A DNA stretch of 60,786 bases, taken from contig JAIXOF010000129.1 of NCBI GenBank assembly GCA_027486935.1, positions 1-60,786 of the forward strand. Direction: 5' to 3'. Source of the stretch: Cyanobium sp. C1_MAG_00004. GTDB taxonomy: Bacteria > Cyanobacteriota > Cyanobacteriia > PCC-6307 > Cyanobiaceae. The position numbers and the translations under genes were made by a program. Below are positions 34,203 through 42,852 of this stretch, one piece after another. The number at the start of each line of letters is the position of its first letter. Position 1 is the first letter of the stretch. The notes under the pieces are model-generated. The model had not been told where the DNA came from and did no database searches. It saw nothing but the letters and a program-made list of their open reading frames with translations.

Positions 34203-36622
34203 TGCAGCGCCTGCGGCTGGTCTGCCGGGGGGTGGTGCAGGGGGTGGGCTTTCGCCCGGCGGTGTACCGGCTGGCGCGGGAGCTGGGGCTGAGCGGCTCG
34301 CTCGACAACCACCAAGGTGCGGTTGTGCTGGAGCTCTGGGGATCGGGGGCGATGCTCGAGCAGCTGTTGGCGCGGCTGCCCGGGGCGTTGCCAGTTCAGG
34401 CACGACTGGAGCCGTTGCAGCCCCAATGGCTCTCTGCCGGAGCCGTGGTTCCCCAGGATCTGCGCATCGGCGTCAGCGGCATGACGCCCCTGGCCGCGGG
34501 CTGGGTTGCCCCGTCCCTGGTGCCGGATCTGGCCCCCTGCAGGTCCTGCCTGGATGAGCTGGCGGACCCGGGCAATCGCCGCCATCGCTATCCGTTCATC
34601 AGCTGCAGCAGCTGCGGCCCCCGTTACAGCGTCGCCACGGCCGAGCCCTACTGCCGGGCCCACACCACCCTGGTCGGTTTCCGGTTGTGTGCTGCCTGTC
34701 AGGCCGAGTTTGACGACCCGGGCGGCCGCCGCTTTCACGCCGAGACGATCGCTTGTCCGCGCTGCGGGCCGCGGTTGCAGTGGTTTGGCCCGCCACGACC
34801 CCCTGGCGCTGCGGCCGACCCCCTGGGGCGGGCGGTGGCGCTGCTGCGGGGCGGCGGCATCCTGGCGCTGCAGGGCGTCGGCGGCTTTCAGCTGCTGGTG
34901 GATGCCACCAACTCCGCCGCGGTCACCCGCCTGCGCCGCCGCAAGGGCCGGCCGAGCAAGCCCCTGGCCCTGCTGCTGGCCGCGCCGGCGCCGCTGGAGC
35001 CCTGGCTGCGGATCTCGGCGGCGGAACGCCGTTGCCTGCACAGCCCCCAGGCCCCGATCGTGCTGCTGCAGCGCCGCCAGCGGCCTGGTTGTCCGTTGAG
35101 CGAGGCCGTGGCGCCGGGGTGCGCCGAACTGGGGATCATGCTGCCGGCCTCACCCCTGCATTGGCTGCTGGCCAGTGAGGCGGCCGTGCCCCTGGTGGCC
35201 ACCAGCGGCAACCGCAGCGGCCAGCCCCTGGCCCACACCCTGGCCGAGGCCCTGGCCTGGCTTGTTGATCCCCTGGCGCCGATCGCCGATGGCGTGTTGC
35301 TGCACGACCGGGCCGTGGCACGGCCCCTCGATGATTCGGTGCTGCGTTGCATCGACGGCCAGCCGCAGCTGTTGCGCCGGGCCCGTGGCTACGCCCCCGG
35401 GCCCCTGCCCCTCCCGGCTGCCGGACCAGCCATGTTGGCGCTGGGAGGTGATCTCAGGTGTGCCCCGGCCCTGGCCCTGGGGCAGCAGGTCTGGTTGGCG
35501 CCGCCGTTGGGGGATCTGACGGGCGGCTGCACCCAGGCCCGCTGGCAGGCGGGTCTGGACGAGCTGTTGGCGCGCAGCGCTGGCCAGCTGGCCGCGGTCT
35601 GCAGCGACGGCCACCCGGGCTATCTGAGCCGGCAGTGGGCCCAGGCCCTGGGCCGGGCGCGACCGGCGTTGCAGCACATCAGCGTGCAGCACCACCAGGC
35701 CCATGCCCTGGCGGTGCTGGCCGAACACGGCCGCCGGCCGCCGGCGCTGGCCCTGGCGTTTGACGGCCTGGGCCACGGCCCGGGCCCGGTGCCGCTGTGG
35801 GGTGGCGAAGGGCTGCTGATCGATGCCGACGGTGGCGTCACGCGGGATATCTGCCTGCGGCCCTTTGCCCTGCCGGGGGCAGCCCTGGCCGTGCGCGAGC
35901 CCCGCCGCGCCGCATTGGGGCTGCTGGCCGGGGCGGGCTCAGCAGCCCTGGAGCACGGTGGGGCCGCGGCCAGCCTGGCCGCCTTTGCGCCAGGCGAGCG
36001 CCAGCTGCTGCTGCAGGCCCTGGCCTCGGGCTGCCAGAGCCCCCTGACCTCGAGCGTGGGCCGGCTGTTTGACGCGGTCGCCTCACTGCTGGATCTGGTG
36101 CAGGTGCTCAGCCACGAGGGCCAGGGCGGGCTGTTGCTTGAAGGCGCCGCCTCCGCTGCTGCTGCTACTGCTGCCGCTGCCACTGACCAAGCACTGGTGC
36201 AGGCTTACTCATTGCCGCTGCGCCCGGCCTCTATGGATCTGGACCTGCCCCACTGGTGGGACTGGCAGCCGCTGCTGGCGGCCCTGCTGGCCGATCGGGA
36301 GGCCGGCGTCTCCACAGCGGCGATCGCCCTGGGATTTCACCGCGCCCTGATCGCCGCGGCTGCCGCCTGGGCGGTGCGGGCTGCGCGACACCAACCCCAG
36401 GCCGATGCCCAGGCGCCGGTGGTGGTGCTGTGCGGGGGGTGTTTTCAGAACCGGCTGCTGCTGGACGGCACGGTTACGGCGCTGCGCCGCGCTGGTCTGC
36501 AGCCGTTGTGGGCCCAGCAGCTGCCCAGCGGCGACGGCGGCCTGGCCCTGGGGCAGTTGCTGGCGGCCCGGATCGGCGGCGGTTGTGCGGCGGCGGCCGT
36601 CGCTGGCGAATCCGCTCCCTAA
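34202..36622 (+). CDS. hypF: Carbamoyltransferase HypF
   Basis: Converts carbamoyl phosphate to a carbamoyl adenylate and passes the group to HypE for synthesis of the cyanide ligands. Domains of the 806-residue protein in order are: acylphosphatase (CRGVVQGVGFRPAVYRLA), two zinc fingers (CRSC with CSSC, CAAC with CPRC), a YrdC-like domain (LRRRKGRPSKPLALLLA and onward), and a Kae1-like C-terminal domain with VQHHQAHALAVL, WGGEGLL and CGGCFQNRLLLDG. An alanine-rich stretch lies near residue 660. ATG at 34202 overlaps the hypA stop. Confidence 0.95.
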   Translation: MQRLRLVCRGVVQGVGFRPAVYRLARELGLSGSLDNHQGAVVLELWGSGAMLEQLLARLPGALPVQARLEPLQPQWLSAGAVVPQDLRIGVSGMTPLAAGWVAPSLVPDLAPCRSCLDELADPGNRRHRYPFISCSSCGPRYSVATAEPYCRAHTTLVGFRLCAACQAEFDDPGGRRFHAETIACPRCGPRLQWFGPPRPPGAAADPLGRAVALLRGGGILALQGVGGFQLLVDATNSAAVTRLRRRKGRPSKPLALLLAAPAPLEPWLRISAAERRCLHSPQAPIVLLQRRQRPGCPLSEAVAPGCAELGIMLPASPLHWLLASEAAVPLVATSGNRSGQPLAHTLAEALAWLVDPLAPIADGVLLHDRAVARPLDDSVLRCIDGQPQLLRRARGYAPGPLPLPAAGPAMLALGGDLRCAPALALGQQVWLAPPLGDLTGGCTQARWQAGLDELLARSAGQLAAVCSDGHPGYLSRQWAQALGRARPALQHISVQHHQAHALAVLAEHGRRPPALALAFDGLGHGPGPVPLWGGEGLLIDADGGVTRDICLRPFALPGAALAVREPRRAALGLLAGAGSAALEHGGAAASLAAFAPGERQLLLQALASGCQSPLTSSVGRLFDAVASLLDLVQVLSHEGQGGLLLEGAASAAAATAAAATDQALVQAYSLPLRPASMDLDLPHWWDWQPLLAALLADREAGVSTAAIALGFHRALIAAAAAWAVRAARHQPQADAQAPVVVLCGGCFQNRLLLDGTVTALRRAGLQPLWAQQLPSGDGGLALGQLLAARIGGGCAAAAVAGESAP

Positions 36623-36652
36623 ACCAGGACCAGGCCGTCGTCGGGGGATCCC

Positions 36653-36850
36653 ATGTGCCTGGCTGCCAGCGGCACGATCGTGGCGATCACCCCGCAGCCG
36701 GATGGCGATTCGCTGTGGCTGCGGGCCCGGGTCGATTTCGGCGGCGTCAGGCAATGGGTGAGCCTGGCCTGCCTGCCCCAGGCCCGGGTCGGCGATCAGG
36801 TGCTGGTGCATGTGGGCCTGGCACTCAGCCTGGTGGAGCACGAGCTGTGA
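36653..36850 (+). CDS. hypC: Hydrogenase maturation chaperone HypC
   Basis: Small chaperone that, with HypD, assembles the Fe(CN)2CO unit and delivers it to HoxH. The 65-residue protein begins MCLAASGTIV with the essential Cys2, followed by the beta-barrel segments ARVDFGGVRQWVSLACLP and ARVGDQVLVHVGLALSLV. It starts 30 bases after hypF, the only real gap inside the operon, and its stop overlaps the nifJ start in a GTGA. Confidence 0.93.
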   Translation: MCLAASGTIVAITPQPDGDSLWLRARVDFGGVRQWVSLACLPQARVGDQVLVHVGLALSLVEHEL

Positions 36851-39800
36851 GCAGCACGCGGCGGCTGACGGTCGATGCCAACGGCGCTGTCGCCTCGGTG
36901 GCCTACCGGCTCAACGAGGTGATCGCGATCTATCCGATCACCCCGGCATCGCCGATGGCCGAATCGGCCGATGCCTGGGCCGCCGAGGGGCGTCCCAATC
37001 TCTGGGGCAGTGTGCCGGCGGTGGTGGCGCTGCAGAGCGAGGCCGGCGCCGCCGGCAGCCTGCACGGCGCCCTGCAGGCGGGCGCCCTGGCCACCACCTT
37101 CACGGCCAGCCAGGGGCTGCTGCTGATGATCCCCACCCTGTACAAGCTGGCGGGCGAGCTGACGCCGGTGGTGCTGCATGTGGCGGCCCGGGCCGTGGCG
37201 ACCCAGGGGTTGTCGATCTTTTGCGATCACAGTGATGTGATGGCCACCCGCGGCACGGGTTGCGGCCTGCTGGGTGCCGCTTCGGTGCAGGAGGCCAGCG
37301 ACTTTGCCGCCATCAGCACCGCCCTGAGCCTGCGCAGCCGGGTGCCCTTTCTGCATGTCTTTGATGGCTTTCGCACCTCCCATGAGATTCAGGCGATCCA
37401 GCCCCTGGACGATGGGGTGCTGCGGCAGCTGGTCCCTGCCGCTGCGATCAGCGCCCATCGGGGCCGCGCCCTGACCCCTGAGCATCCGGTGATTCGCGGC
37501 ACCAGCCACAACCCCGATGTCGGCTTTCAGGCGCGCGAGACGGTCAACCGCTTCGTTGAGGCGGTGCCCGACCACCTGCTCGCCGTGCTCGAGCAGTTCG
37601 CGGCGCTGACCGGTCGCCGTTACCGGCCCTACGAGTATCTGGGTGCGCCCGATGCCGAGCGGGTGCTGGTGTTGATGGGGTCGGCCTGCGAGACCGCCAC
37701 CGAAACCCTGGCCAGGCTGGGGGCCGCTGGCGAGCGCTTGGGGCTGTTGAAGCTGCGCCTGTTCAGGCCCCTGGCGGCGCGGCTGCTGGTTGAGGCGTTG
37801 CCGGCCAGCACCCGCGTGATCGCCGTGCTCGATCGCTGCAAGGACCCCGGTGCCCCCGGCGAACCGCTGTACCTCGATGTCGTTACCGCCATTGCCGAAC
37901 AGTGGCGCGCGGTGCATGGCGATCGGTGCCCCCTGCCCCGGGTGGTGGGCGGGCGTTATGGACTGGCGTCCAAAGAGTTCACCCCGGCCATGGTCAAGGC
38001 GGTGTTCGATCAACTGGCCCTGCCCGAGCCGGCCAACCATTTCAGCGTCGGGATCGATGACGATCTGACCCACCACTCCCTGCCTGTCGACAACACCTTT
38101 GTCTGCGAACCCCCGTTGGCTGCGGCGCCCGACGAGGTGCGGGCGATCCTCTACGGCTTGGCCTCCGATGGCACCGTCGGCGCCAACAAGGCAGCGATTC
38201 GGATCATCGGCGAGGCGACCGACCTGCAGGTGCAGGGAATGTTTGTCTACGACTCCCACAAAGCGGGCACGGTCACCGAGTCCCATCTGCGCTTTGGGCC
38301 GCGGCCGATCCGTTCGGCCTACCTGATTCAGCGGCCCACCCTGGTGGCCTGCCACCAGTGGGATTTTGTCGATCGCCTGGACCTGCTGGCCGGGATCGAA
38401 CCCGGGGGCGTGCTGCTGCTCAACAGTCCCTATGGACCTGCCCAGACCTGGGCCCGCTTGCCGGCAGCGATGCGCGCCCGCATTCGCGCGCTCGAGCTGC
38501 GGGTGTTTGTGATCGATGCCCAGACGGTGGCGCGCCAGGCCGGCATGGGTTCGCGCATCAACACCGTGATGCTGCCCTGCTTCCTGGTGCTCAGTGGGGT
38601 GCTGCCGCGTGAGCAGGCGATCGCGCACCTGGCCCAGTCCATTCGCAGCAGCTATGGCCACAAGGGCGAGGCGGTGGTGGCGTGCAACCTGGCGGCCCTG
38701 GCGGCCAGCCTTGAGCGGTTGCAGCCCCTCGACTGGCAGGCCTGGCCAGCAGAGCCAGAGCCAGAACTCCTCTCGCTCGAGGCCAATGGCGCCCAGCCGC
38801 CCCCATCTCCGTTTGTGCAGGCGGTGACCCTGCCGATGCTGGCGCGGCGCGGAGACCAGCTGCCGGTCAGCGTCCTGCCCTGTGATGGCACCTGGCCGCT
38901 GGGCACCGCCCGCTACGAAAAGCGCAACATCGCCAGCGAGATTCCTGTCTGGGACAGCGATCTGTGCGTGCAGTGCGGCAAGTGCGTGCTGGTCTGTCCC
39001 CATGCGGTGATCCGCGCCAAGGTGGCTTCAGCTGAGGCCTTGGCGGCGGCACCGCCGGGGTTTGCTGTGGCGGCCGCGCGGGATCACGCCTTTGCAGGCC
39101 AGCAGTTCACCCTGCAGGTGGCGGCCGAAGACTGCACCGGTTGCGCCCTATGCGTGGCGGTGTGCCCGGTCAGCGATCCCGCTGATTCCTCACGCCGGGC
39201 GATCAACATGGCCCCGCAACGGCCGCTGCGGGCACAGGCGCGGCGGGACTGGACCTTTTTCCTGTCCCTACCCGAGGTGCCGCGGGCCGAGCTCAATCTG
39301 CGCAAGATCGGCCACCAGCAGCTGCAGCAGCCGTTGTTCGAGTTTCCAGGGGCCTGCGCCGGCTGTGGCGAGACCCCGTACCTCAAGCTCATCAGCCAGC
39401 TGTTTGGCGATCGCCTGCTGATCGCCAACGCCACCGGTTGCAGTTCGATCTATGGCGGCAATCTGCCGACCACCCCCTGGTGCGCCAATGCCGAGGGCCG
39501 CGGTCCGGCTTGGAGCAATTCTCTGTTCGAAGACAACGCCGAATTCGGTTTCGGCATGCGGCTCGCCCTGGATCAACGGCGCCAGACCGCCCTGGCCCTG
39601 CTGGCGGAGCTGCCGTTGCCCGCGGCCCTGATCGACGACCTGAGCAGCGCTGATCAGAGCGATGAAGCCGGCATCGTCGCCCAGCGCCAGCGGGTGGCGG
39701 CGCTCAAGGCGCGGTTGCAGCAGCTCGGGACGCCCCAGGCGCGGCGCCTGCTGCGCCATGCCGATGCCCTGGTCAAGACCAGTGTCTGGCTGGTGGGCGG

Positions 39801-40428
39801 TGACGGCTGGGCGTACGACATCGGCTTTGGCGGCCTCGATCACGTGCTGGCCAGCGGCCGCGATCTCAATGCGCTGGTGCTGGACACCGAGGTGTACTCC
39901 AACACCGGCGGCCAGGCCTCCAAAGCCACCCCCCTGGGCGCCGTCGCCCGCTTCGCGGCGGCGGGCAAGGCCACCGCCAAGAAGGATCTGGGCCTGATGG
40001 CGATGACCTATGGCGACATCTATGTGGCCAGCGTGGCGATGGGGGCCCGCGACGAGCACACGATCCGGGCCTTTTTAGAGGCCGAGAGCTATCCGGGCCC
40101 ATCGCTGATCCTGGCCTACTCACACTGCATCGCCCACGGCATCGCCATGGGCGAGGGCATGACGCAGCAGCAGCTGGCGGTGCAGTCGGGCCGTTGGTTG
40201 CTGTATCGCTTTGACCCCCGTCGCCGCGCCAGGGGCCTGAACCCGTTGCAGCTCGACAGCCCGGCGCCGCGGTTGCCCCTGGCCCAGGCGATGGCCTCTG
40301 AAAACCGGTTCCGCCAGTTGCAACAGAGCCAGCCCGAGCGGGCCGCGGCCCTGGCGGCCCAGGCCCAGCAGGCCGTTGATCGCCGTTGGGCCCTGTATCG
40401 CGCCCTGGCCGCGCTGCCCGTGACATGA
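36847..40428 (+). CDS. nifJ: Pyruvate:ferredoxin/flavodoxin oxidoreductase
   Basis: Oxidises pyruvate and CoA to acetyl-CoA and CO2, giving low-potential electrons to ferredoxin or flavodoxin. The 1193-residue single-chain enzyme is full length: domain I with YPITPASPMAE, domain II from about 260, the gamma-type domain near 430-620 (GRYGLASKEFTP, GSDGTVGANK-like LASDGTVGANKAA), a 2x[4Fe-4S] domain (CVQCGKCVLVCP, CTGCALCVAVCP), and the TPP domain (GACAGCGETPYLKL, ANATGCSSIYGG, VGGDGWAYDIGFGGLDH). Cysteine ligands of all three clusters are visible. GTG at 36847 is chosen, since the longer frame runs through hypF and hypC. Its position between hypC and hypD is unusual. Confidence 0.96.
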   Translation: MSSTRRLTVDANGAVASVAYRLNEVIAIYPITPASPMAESADAWAAEGRPNLWGSVPAVVALQSEAGAAGSLHGALQAGALATTFTASQGLLLMIPTLYKLAGELTPVVLHVAARAVATQGLSIFCDHSDVMATRGTGCGLLGAASVQEASDFAAISTALSLRSRVPFLHVFDGFRTSHEIQAIQPLDDGVLRQLVPAAAISAHRGRALTPEHPVIRGTSHNPDVGFQARETVNRFVEAVPDHLLAVLEQFAALTGRRYRPYEYLGAPDAERVLVLMGSACETATETLARLGAAGERLGLLKLRLFRPLAARLLVEALPASTRVIAVLDRCKDPGAPGEPLYLDVVTAIAEQWRAVHGDRCPLPRVVGGRYGLASKEFTPAMVKAVFDQLALPEPANHFSVGIDDDLTHHSLPVDNTFVCEPPLAAAPDEVRAILYGLASDGTVGANKAAIRIIGEATDLQVQGMFVYDSHKAGTVTESHLRFGPRPIRSAYLIQRPTLVACHQWDFVDRLDLLAGIEPGGVLLLNSPYGPAQTWARLPAAMRARIRALELRVFVIDAQTVARQAGMGSRINTVMLPCFLVLSGVLPREQAIAHLAQSIRSSYGHKGEAVVACNLAALAASLERLQPLDWQAWPAEPEPELLSLEANGAQPPPSPFVQAVTLPMLARRGDQLPVSVLPCDGTWPLGTARYEKRNIASEIPVWDSDLCVQCGKCVLVCPHAVIRAKVASAEALAAAPPGFAVAAARDHAFAGQQFTLQVAAEDCTGCALCVAVCPVSDPADSSRRAINMAPQRPLRAQARRDWTFFLSLPEVPRAELNLRKIGHQQLQQPLFEFPGACAGCGETPYLKLISQLFGDRLLIANATGCSSIYGGNLPTTPWCANAEGRGPAWSNSLFEDNAEFGFGMRLALDQRRQTALALLAELPLPAALIDDLSSADQSDEAGIVAQRQRVAALKARLQQLGTPQARRLLRHADALVKTSVWLVGGDGWAYDIGFGGLDHVLASGRDLNALVLDTEVYSNTGGQASKATPLGAVARFAAAGKATAKKDLGLMAMTYGDIYVASVAMGARDEHTIRAFLEAESYPGPSLILAYSHCIAHGIAMGEGMTQQQLAVQSGRWLLYRFDPRRRARGLNPLQLDSPAPRLPLAQAMASENRFRQLQQSQPERAAALAAQAQQAVDRRWALYRALAALPVT

Positions 40429-41483
40429 ACGAGGCCTGGACCGTGATGGAGGTCTGTGGCGGTCAGACCCAGGCGATCCTGCGCTGGGGGCTGGATCAGC
40501 TGCTGCCCGATGGGATGGAGCTGGTGCACGGCCCAGGCTGCCCCGTGTGCGTGACACCGGCGGCCTGCATCGATCAGGCCCTGCAGCTGGCCCTGCAGGA
40601 GCCGGTGATCCTCTGCTCCTATGGCGACATGCTGCGGGTGCCGGGTTCGCCGCGGCCCCAGGGCTGCGGCGATCTGCTGCAGGCCCGTGCCGGCGGCGGC
40701 GACGTGCGGTTGATCACCAGCCCCTGGCAGGCCCTGGAGCTGGCCCGCCAGCAGCCTGAGCGGCAGGTGGTGTTGTTGGCGGTCGGCTTTGAGACGACTG
40801 CCCCGGCCACGGCGTTGGTGGTGCTGCAGGCCTGTCGGCTGGGTGTCGCCAATCTGACCCTGCTGCAGGCCCATGTGCGGGTGGTGCCGGCGATGGAGGC
40901 GGTGCTGGCGGCAGCGGGCAACCGGGTGCAGGGGTTTCTGGCGGCCGGCCACGTGGCGGCGGTGATGGGCAGCGCCGAGCTGGAGCAGCTGGTGCGGCGC
41001 TGGCGGATTCCTGTGGTGATCAGCGGCTTTGAGCCCCAGGAGCTGCTGGCGGCCCTCGAGCTGTGCCAGCAGTTGCTGTCCGCCGGCACGCCGCGGCTGA
41101 TCAACGCCTACGGCCGGGTGGTGCGTCCGGCCGGCAATGGCGAGGCGCAGGTGCTGATGCGACGGGTGTTTGCACCGGCTGACGGTCCCTGGCGGGGGCT
41201 GGGGGCCATCCGCTCTGGGGTGCTGCGGCTGCGGCCGGCCTACCGCCACCTTGATGCCGTCGGCCGCTTTGGCCTTGGGGATTCAGGCAATGGCGAAGCC
41301 CAGACGGGGTCTGGCGCGCCTGATCCTGGGCCCCCCTGCCACGCCGCCGCCGTGCTGCAGGGCCGTTGCCGGCCCAGCGATTGCCCCAGTTTTGGCAGCG
41401 CCTGCACGCCCCAAAACCCCTTGGGGGCGCCGATGGTCTCGAGCGAAGGCGCCTGCGCGGCGTACTACCGCTACCGCCGATGA
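40425..41483 (+). CDS. hypD: Hydrogenase maturation protein HypD (N-terminally short)
   Basis: [4Fe-4S] scaffold that, with HypC, builds the Fe(CN)2CO group. The conserved cysteines are present in MEVCGGQTQ (Cys11), GPGCPVC (Cys39, Cys42) and the C-terminal cluster region GRCRPSDCPSFGSACTP with SSEGACAAYYRYR. The 352-residue protein starts directly at MNEAWTVMEVCGG and so lacks about 30 residues that precede this motif in E. coli HypD. The motif CGGHTH or CGGQTH reads CGGQTQ. Upstream in-frame codons overlap nifJ and do not restore the missing region. Confidence 0.92.
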   Translation: MNEAWTVMEVCGGQTQAILRWGLDQLLPDGMELVHGPGCPVCVTPAACIDQALQLALQEPVILCSYGDMLRVPGSPRPQGCGDLLQARAGGGDVRLITSPWQALELARQQPERQVVLLAVGFETTAPATALVVLQACRLGVANLTLLQAHVRVVPAMEAVLAAAGNRVQGFLAAGHVAAVMGSAELEQLVRRWRIPVVISGFEPQELLAALELCQQLLSAGTPRLINAYGRVVRPAGNGEAQVLMRRVFAPADGPWRGLGAIRSGVLRLRPAYRHLDAVGRFGLGDSGNGEAQTGSGAPDPGPPCHAAAVLQGRCRPSDCPSFGSACTPQNPLGAPMVSSEGACAAYYRYRR

Positions 41484-42475
41484 GCCGTGTCCTGCTGGGC
41501 CATGGCGGCGGCGGCAGCCTGATGCAGGAGCTGATCGCCGGCGAATTTGCCGCGTTGTACAGCGATCGGGCGCTGTTGGCCGATGATGCGGCCCGGCTCG
41601 AGCTGCCCCAGGGCCCCCTGGCGTTCAGCAGCGACGGCTATGTGGTGCAACCGCTCGAGTTCGCCGGCGGCGACATCGGCCGGCTGGCCGTGGTCGGCAC
41701 CGCCAACGATCTGGCGATGGTGGGGGCCCGGCCGCTGCACCTGAGCGTCAGCCTCATCCTCGAAGAAGGCCTGCCCCTGGCCCTGTTGCGCCGGCTGGTG
41801 GCCTCCATGGCAGCGGCGGCCCGTCAGTGCGGCCTCACGATCGTCACCGGCGACACCAAGGTGGTCGAGCGGGGCAAGGCCGATGGGGTGTTCATCACCA
41901 CCAGTGGCATCGGTGTGTGCCAGAGCCCTGGTGCCATTGGACCAGCGGCGATGGCCCCAGGCGACCAGCTGCTGCTCAGCGGCGATCTGGGGCGCCATGG
42001 TCTGGCGATCCTGGCGGCGCGCCATGGCCTCGAGCTGGATCCACCGGTGGCCACCGACTGCGCCCCCCTGTGGCCCCAGGTCGAAGCCCTGCTGCAGGCG
42101 GGGATCACCCTGCATGCGCTGCGGGATCTCACCCGGGGCGGTCTGGGCAGCGCCCTGCTGGAGCTGGCCGCCGTCAGCGGCTGTGATCTGTGGCTCGACG
42201 AGCAGGCCCTGAGCCTGGCCCCGGGGGTGGAGTCCTGTTGCCGCCTGCTGGGGCTCGATCCCCTGCACCTGGCCAACGAGGGCCGGTTCGTGCTGGCGCT
42301 GCCGGCCGATCAGGCTGTTGCAGCCGCAGCGATCCTGGCCCCCGGTGGCGGCCGCTGGATCGGCGAGGTTCGGGCTGGAACGGGTGCAGCGGTGCAGGTT
42401 CGCCTGCGCACCTGCCTGGGCAGCCAGCGGCTGCTGGCACCGTTCAGCGGTGAGCTGCTGCCGCGCATCTGTTGA
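41480..42475 (+). CDS. hypE: Carbamoyl dehydratase HypE
   Basis: Accepts the carbamoyl group from HypF on its C-terminal cysteine and dehydrates it to thiocyanate, the source of the cyanide ligands. The 331-residue protein has GHGGGGSLMQELI at the N-terminus, FSSDGYVVQPLEFAGGDIG, the ATP-binding TGDTKVVERGKADGVFITT, and ends in PRIC, so the essential terminal cysteine is intact. It is the last gene of the operon and begins in an ATGA overlap with hypD. Confidence 0.96.
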   Translation: MSRVLLGHGGGGSLMQELIAGEFAALYSDRALLADDAARLELPQGPLAFSSDGYVVQPLEFAGGDIGRLAVVGTANDLAMVGARPLHLSVSLILEEGLPLALLRRLVASMAAAARQCGLTIVTGDTKVVERGKADGVFITTSGIGVCQSPGAIGPAAMAPGDQLLLSGDLGRHGLAILAARHGLELDPPVATDCAPLWPQVEALLQAGITLHALRDLTRGGLGSALLELAAVSGCDLWLDEQALSLAPGVESCCRLLGLDPLHLANEGRFVLALPADQAVAAAAILAPGGGRWIGEVRAGTGAAVQVRLRTCLGSQRLLAPFSGELLPRIC

Positions 42476-42621
42476 TGCCAGGGAGGTTCTGGGGCCTGAT
42501 GCGAAGATGCAACTGCTGCGGGGTTGATTGTCCCCGTTTGGGGGGATCGCCGGGGAGGCGTCTCAGCCGAGAGTGGATCCAACCAGGCCAGCAAGGGCGT
42601 TCAGACGCCGGGATTGATCAG

Positions 42622-42852
42622 ATGAGTCCGGACGCAGCATCGCTCACGATCGGTGAGCTAGAGGCCAATTATTCCCTGTACTGCAAGGCCCTGCGGCTGT
42701 TGATCAGGGAAGGCAAAACGATCAACAAGGTGCGCCGCACCGTCTGTTGGCAACGGCTGGAGACCCTTCATTCCTGCCTGCCGAACCAGTACCGCGATCC
42801 TGACTACCTGTTTGCGCTGTTGAAGCGCGAACTCACCACCGAAGCGGTCTGA
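42622..42852 (+). CDS. Small conserved cyanobacterial protein
   Basis: A 76-residue soluble, helical protein: IGELEANYSLYCKALRLLI, then TINKVRRTVCWQRLETLHSC and a C-terminal YRDPDYLFALLKREL. The pattern is protein-like and resembles small cyanobacterial hypotheticals that I cannot name. The ATG at 42622 is chosen over the longer frame from 42472, which has low-complexity sequence. The last 49 bases overlap the convergent ATPase gene. It follows hypE by about 145 bases and is probably not part of the operon. Confidence 0.65.
   Translation: MSPDAASLTIGELEANYSLYCKALRLLIREGKTINKVRRTVCWQRLETLHSCLPNQYRDPDYLFALLKRELTTEAV

Noticed and set aside
31632-34403. A 923-codon open frame on the minus strand opposite hoxY-hoxH-hoxW-hypA
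   Set aside because: It is a shadow frame. The translation is low-complexity (Gln, Arg, Ala, Pro), has no motifs and lies wholly opposite clearly coding genes; high GC makes stops rare.
36796-39003. A 735-codon open frame on the minus strand opposite nifJ
   Set aside because: Same reason: rich in Gln, His and Gly, no domain, opposite well-conserved oxidoreductase sequence.
36256-40428. A single 1390-codon frame suggesting a hypF-nifJ or extended NifJ fusion
   Set aside because: The first 197 codons are an out-of-frame reading of hypF and hypC. The family N-terminus begins at GTG 36847, which also overlaps the hypC stop in the pattern of the operon.
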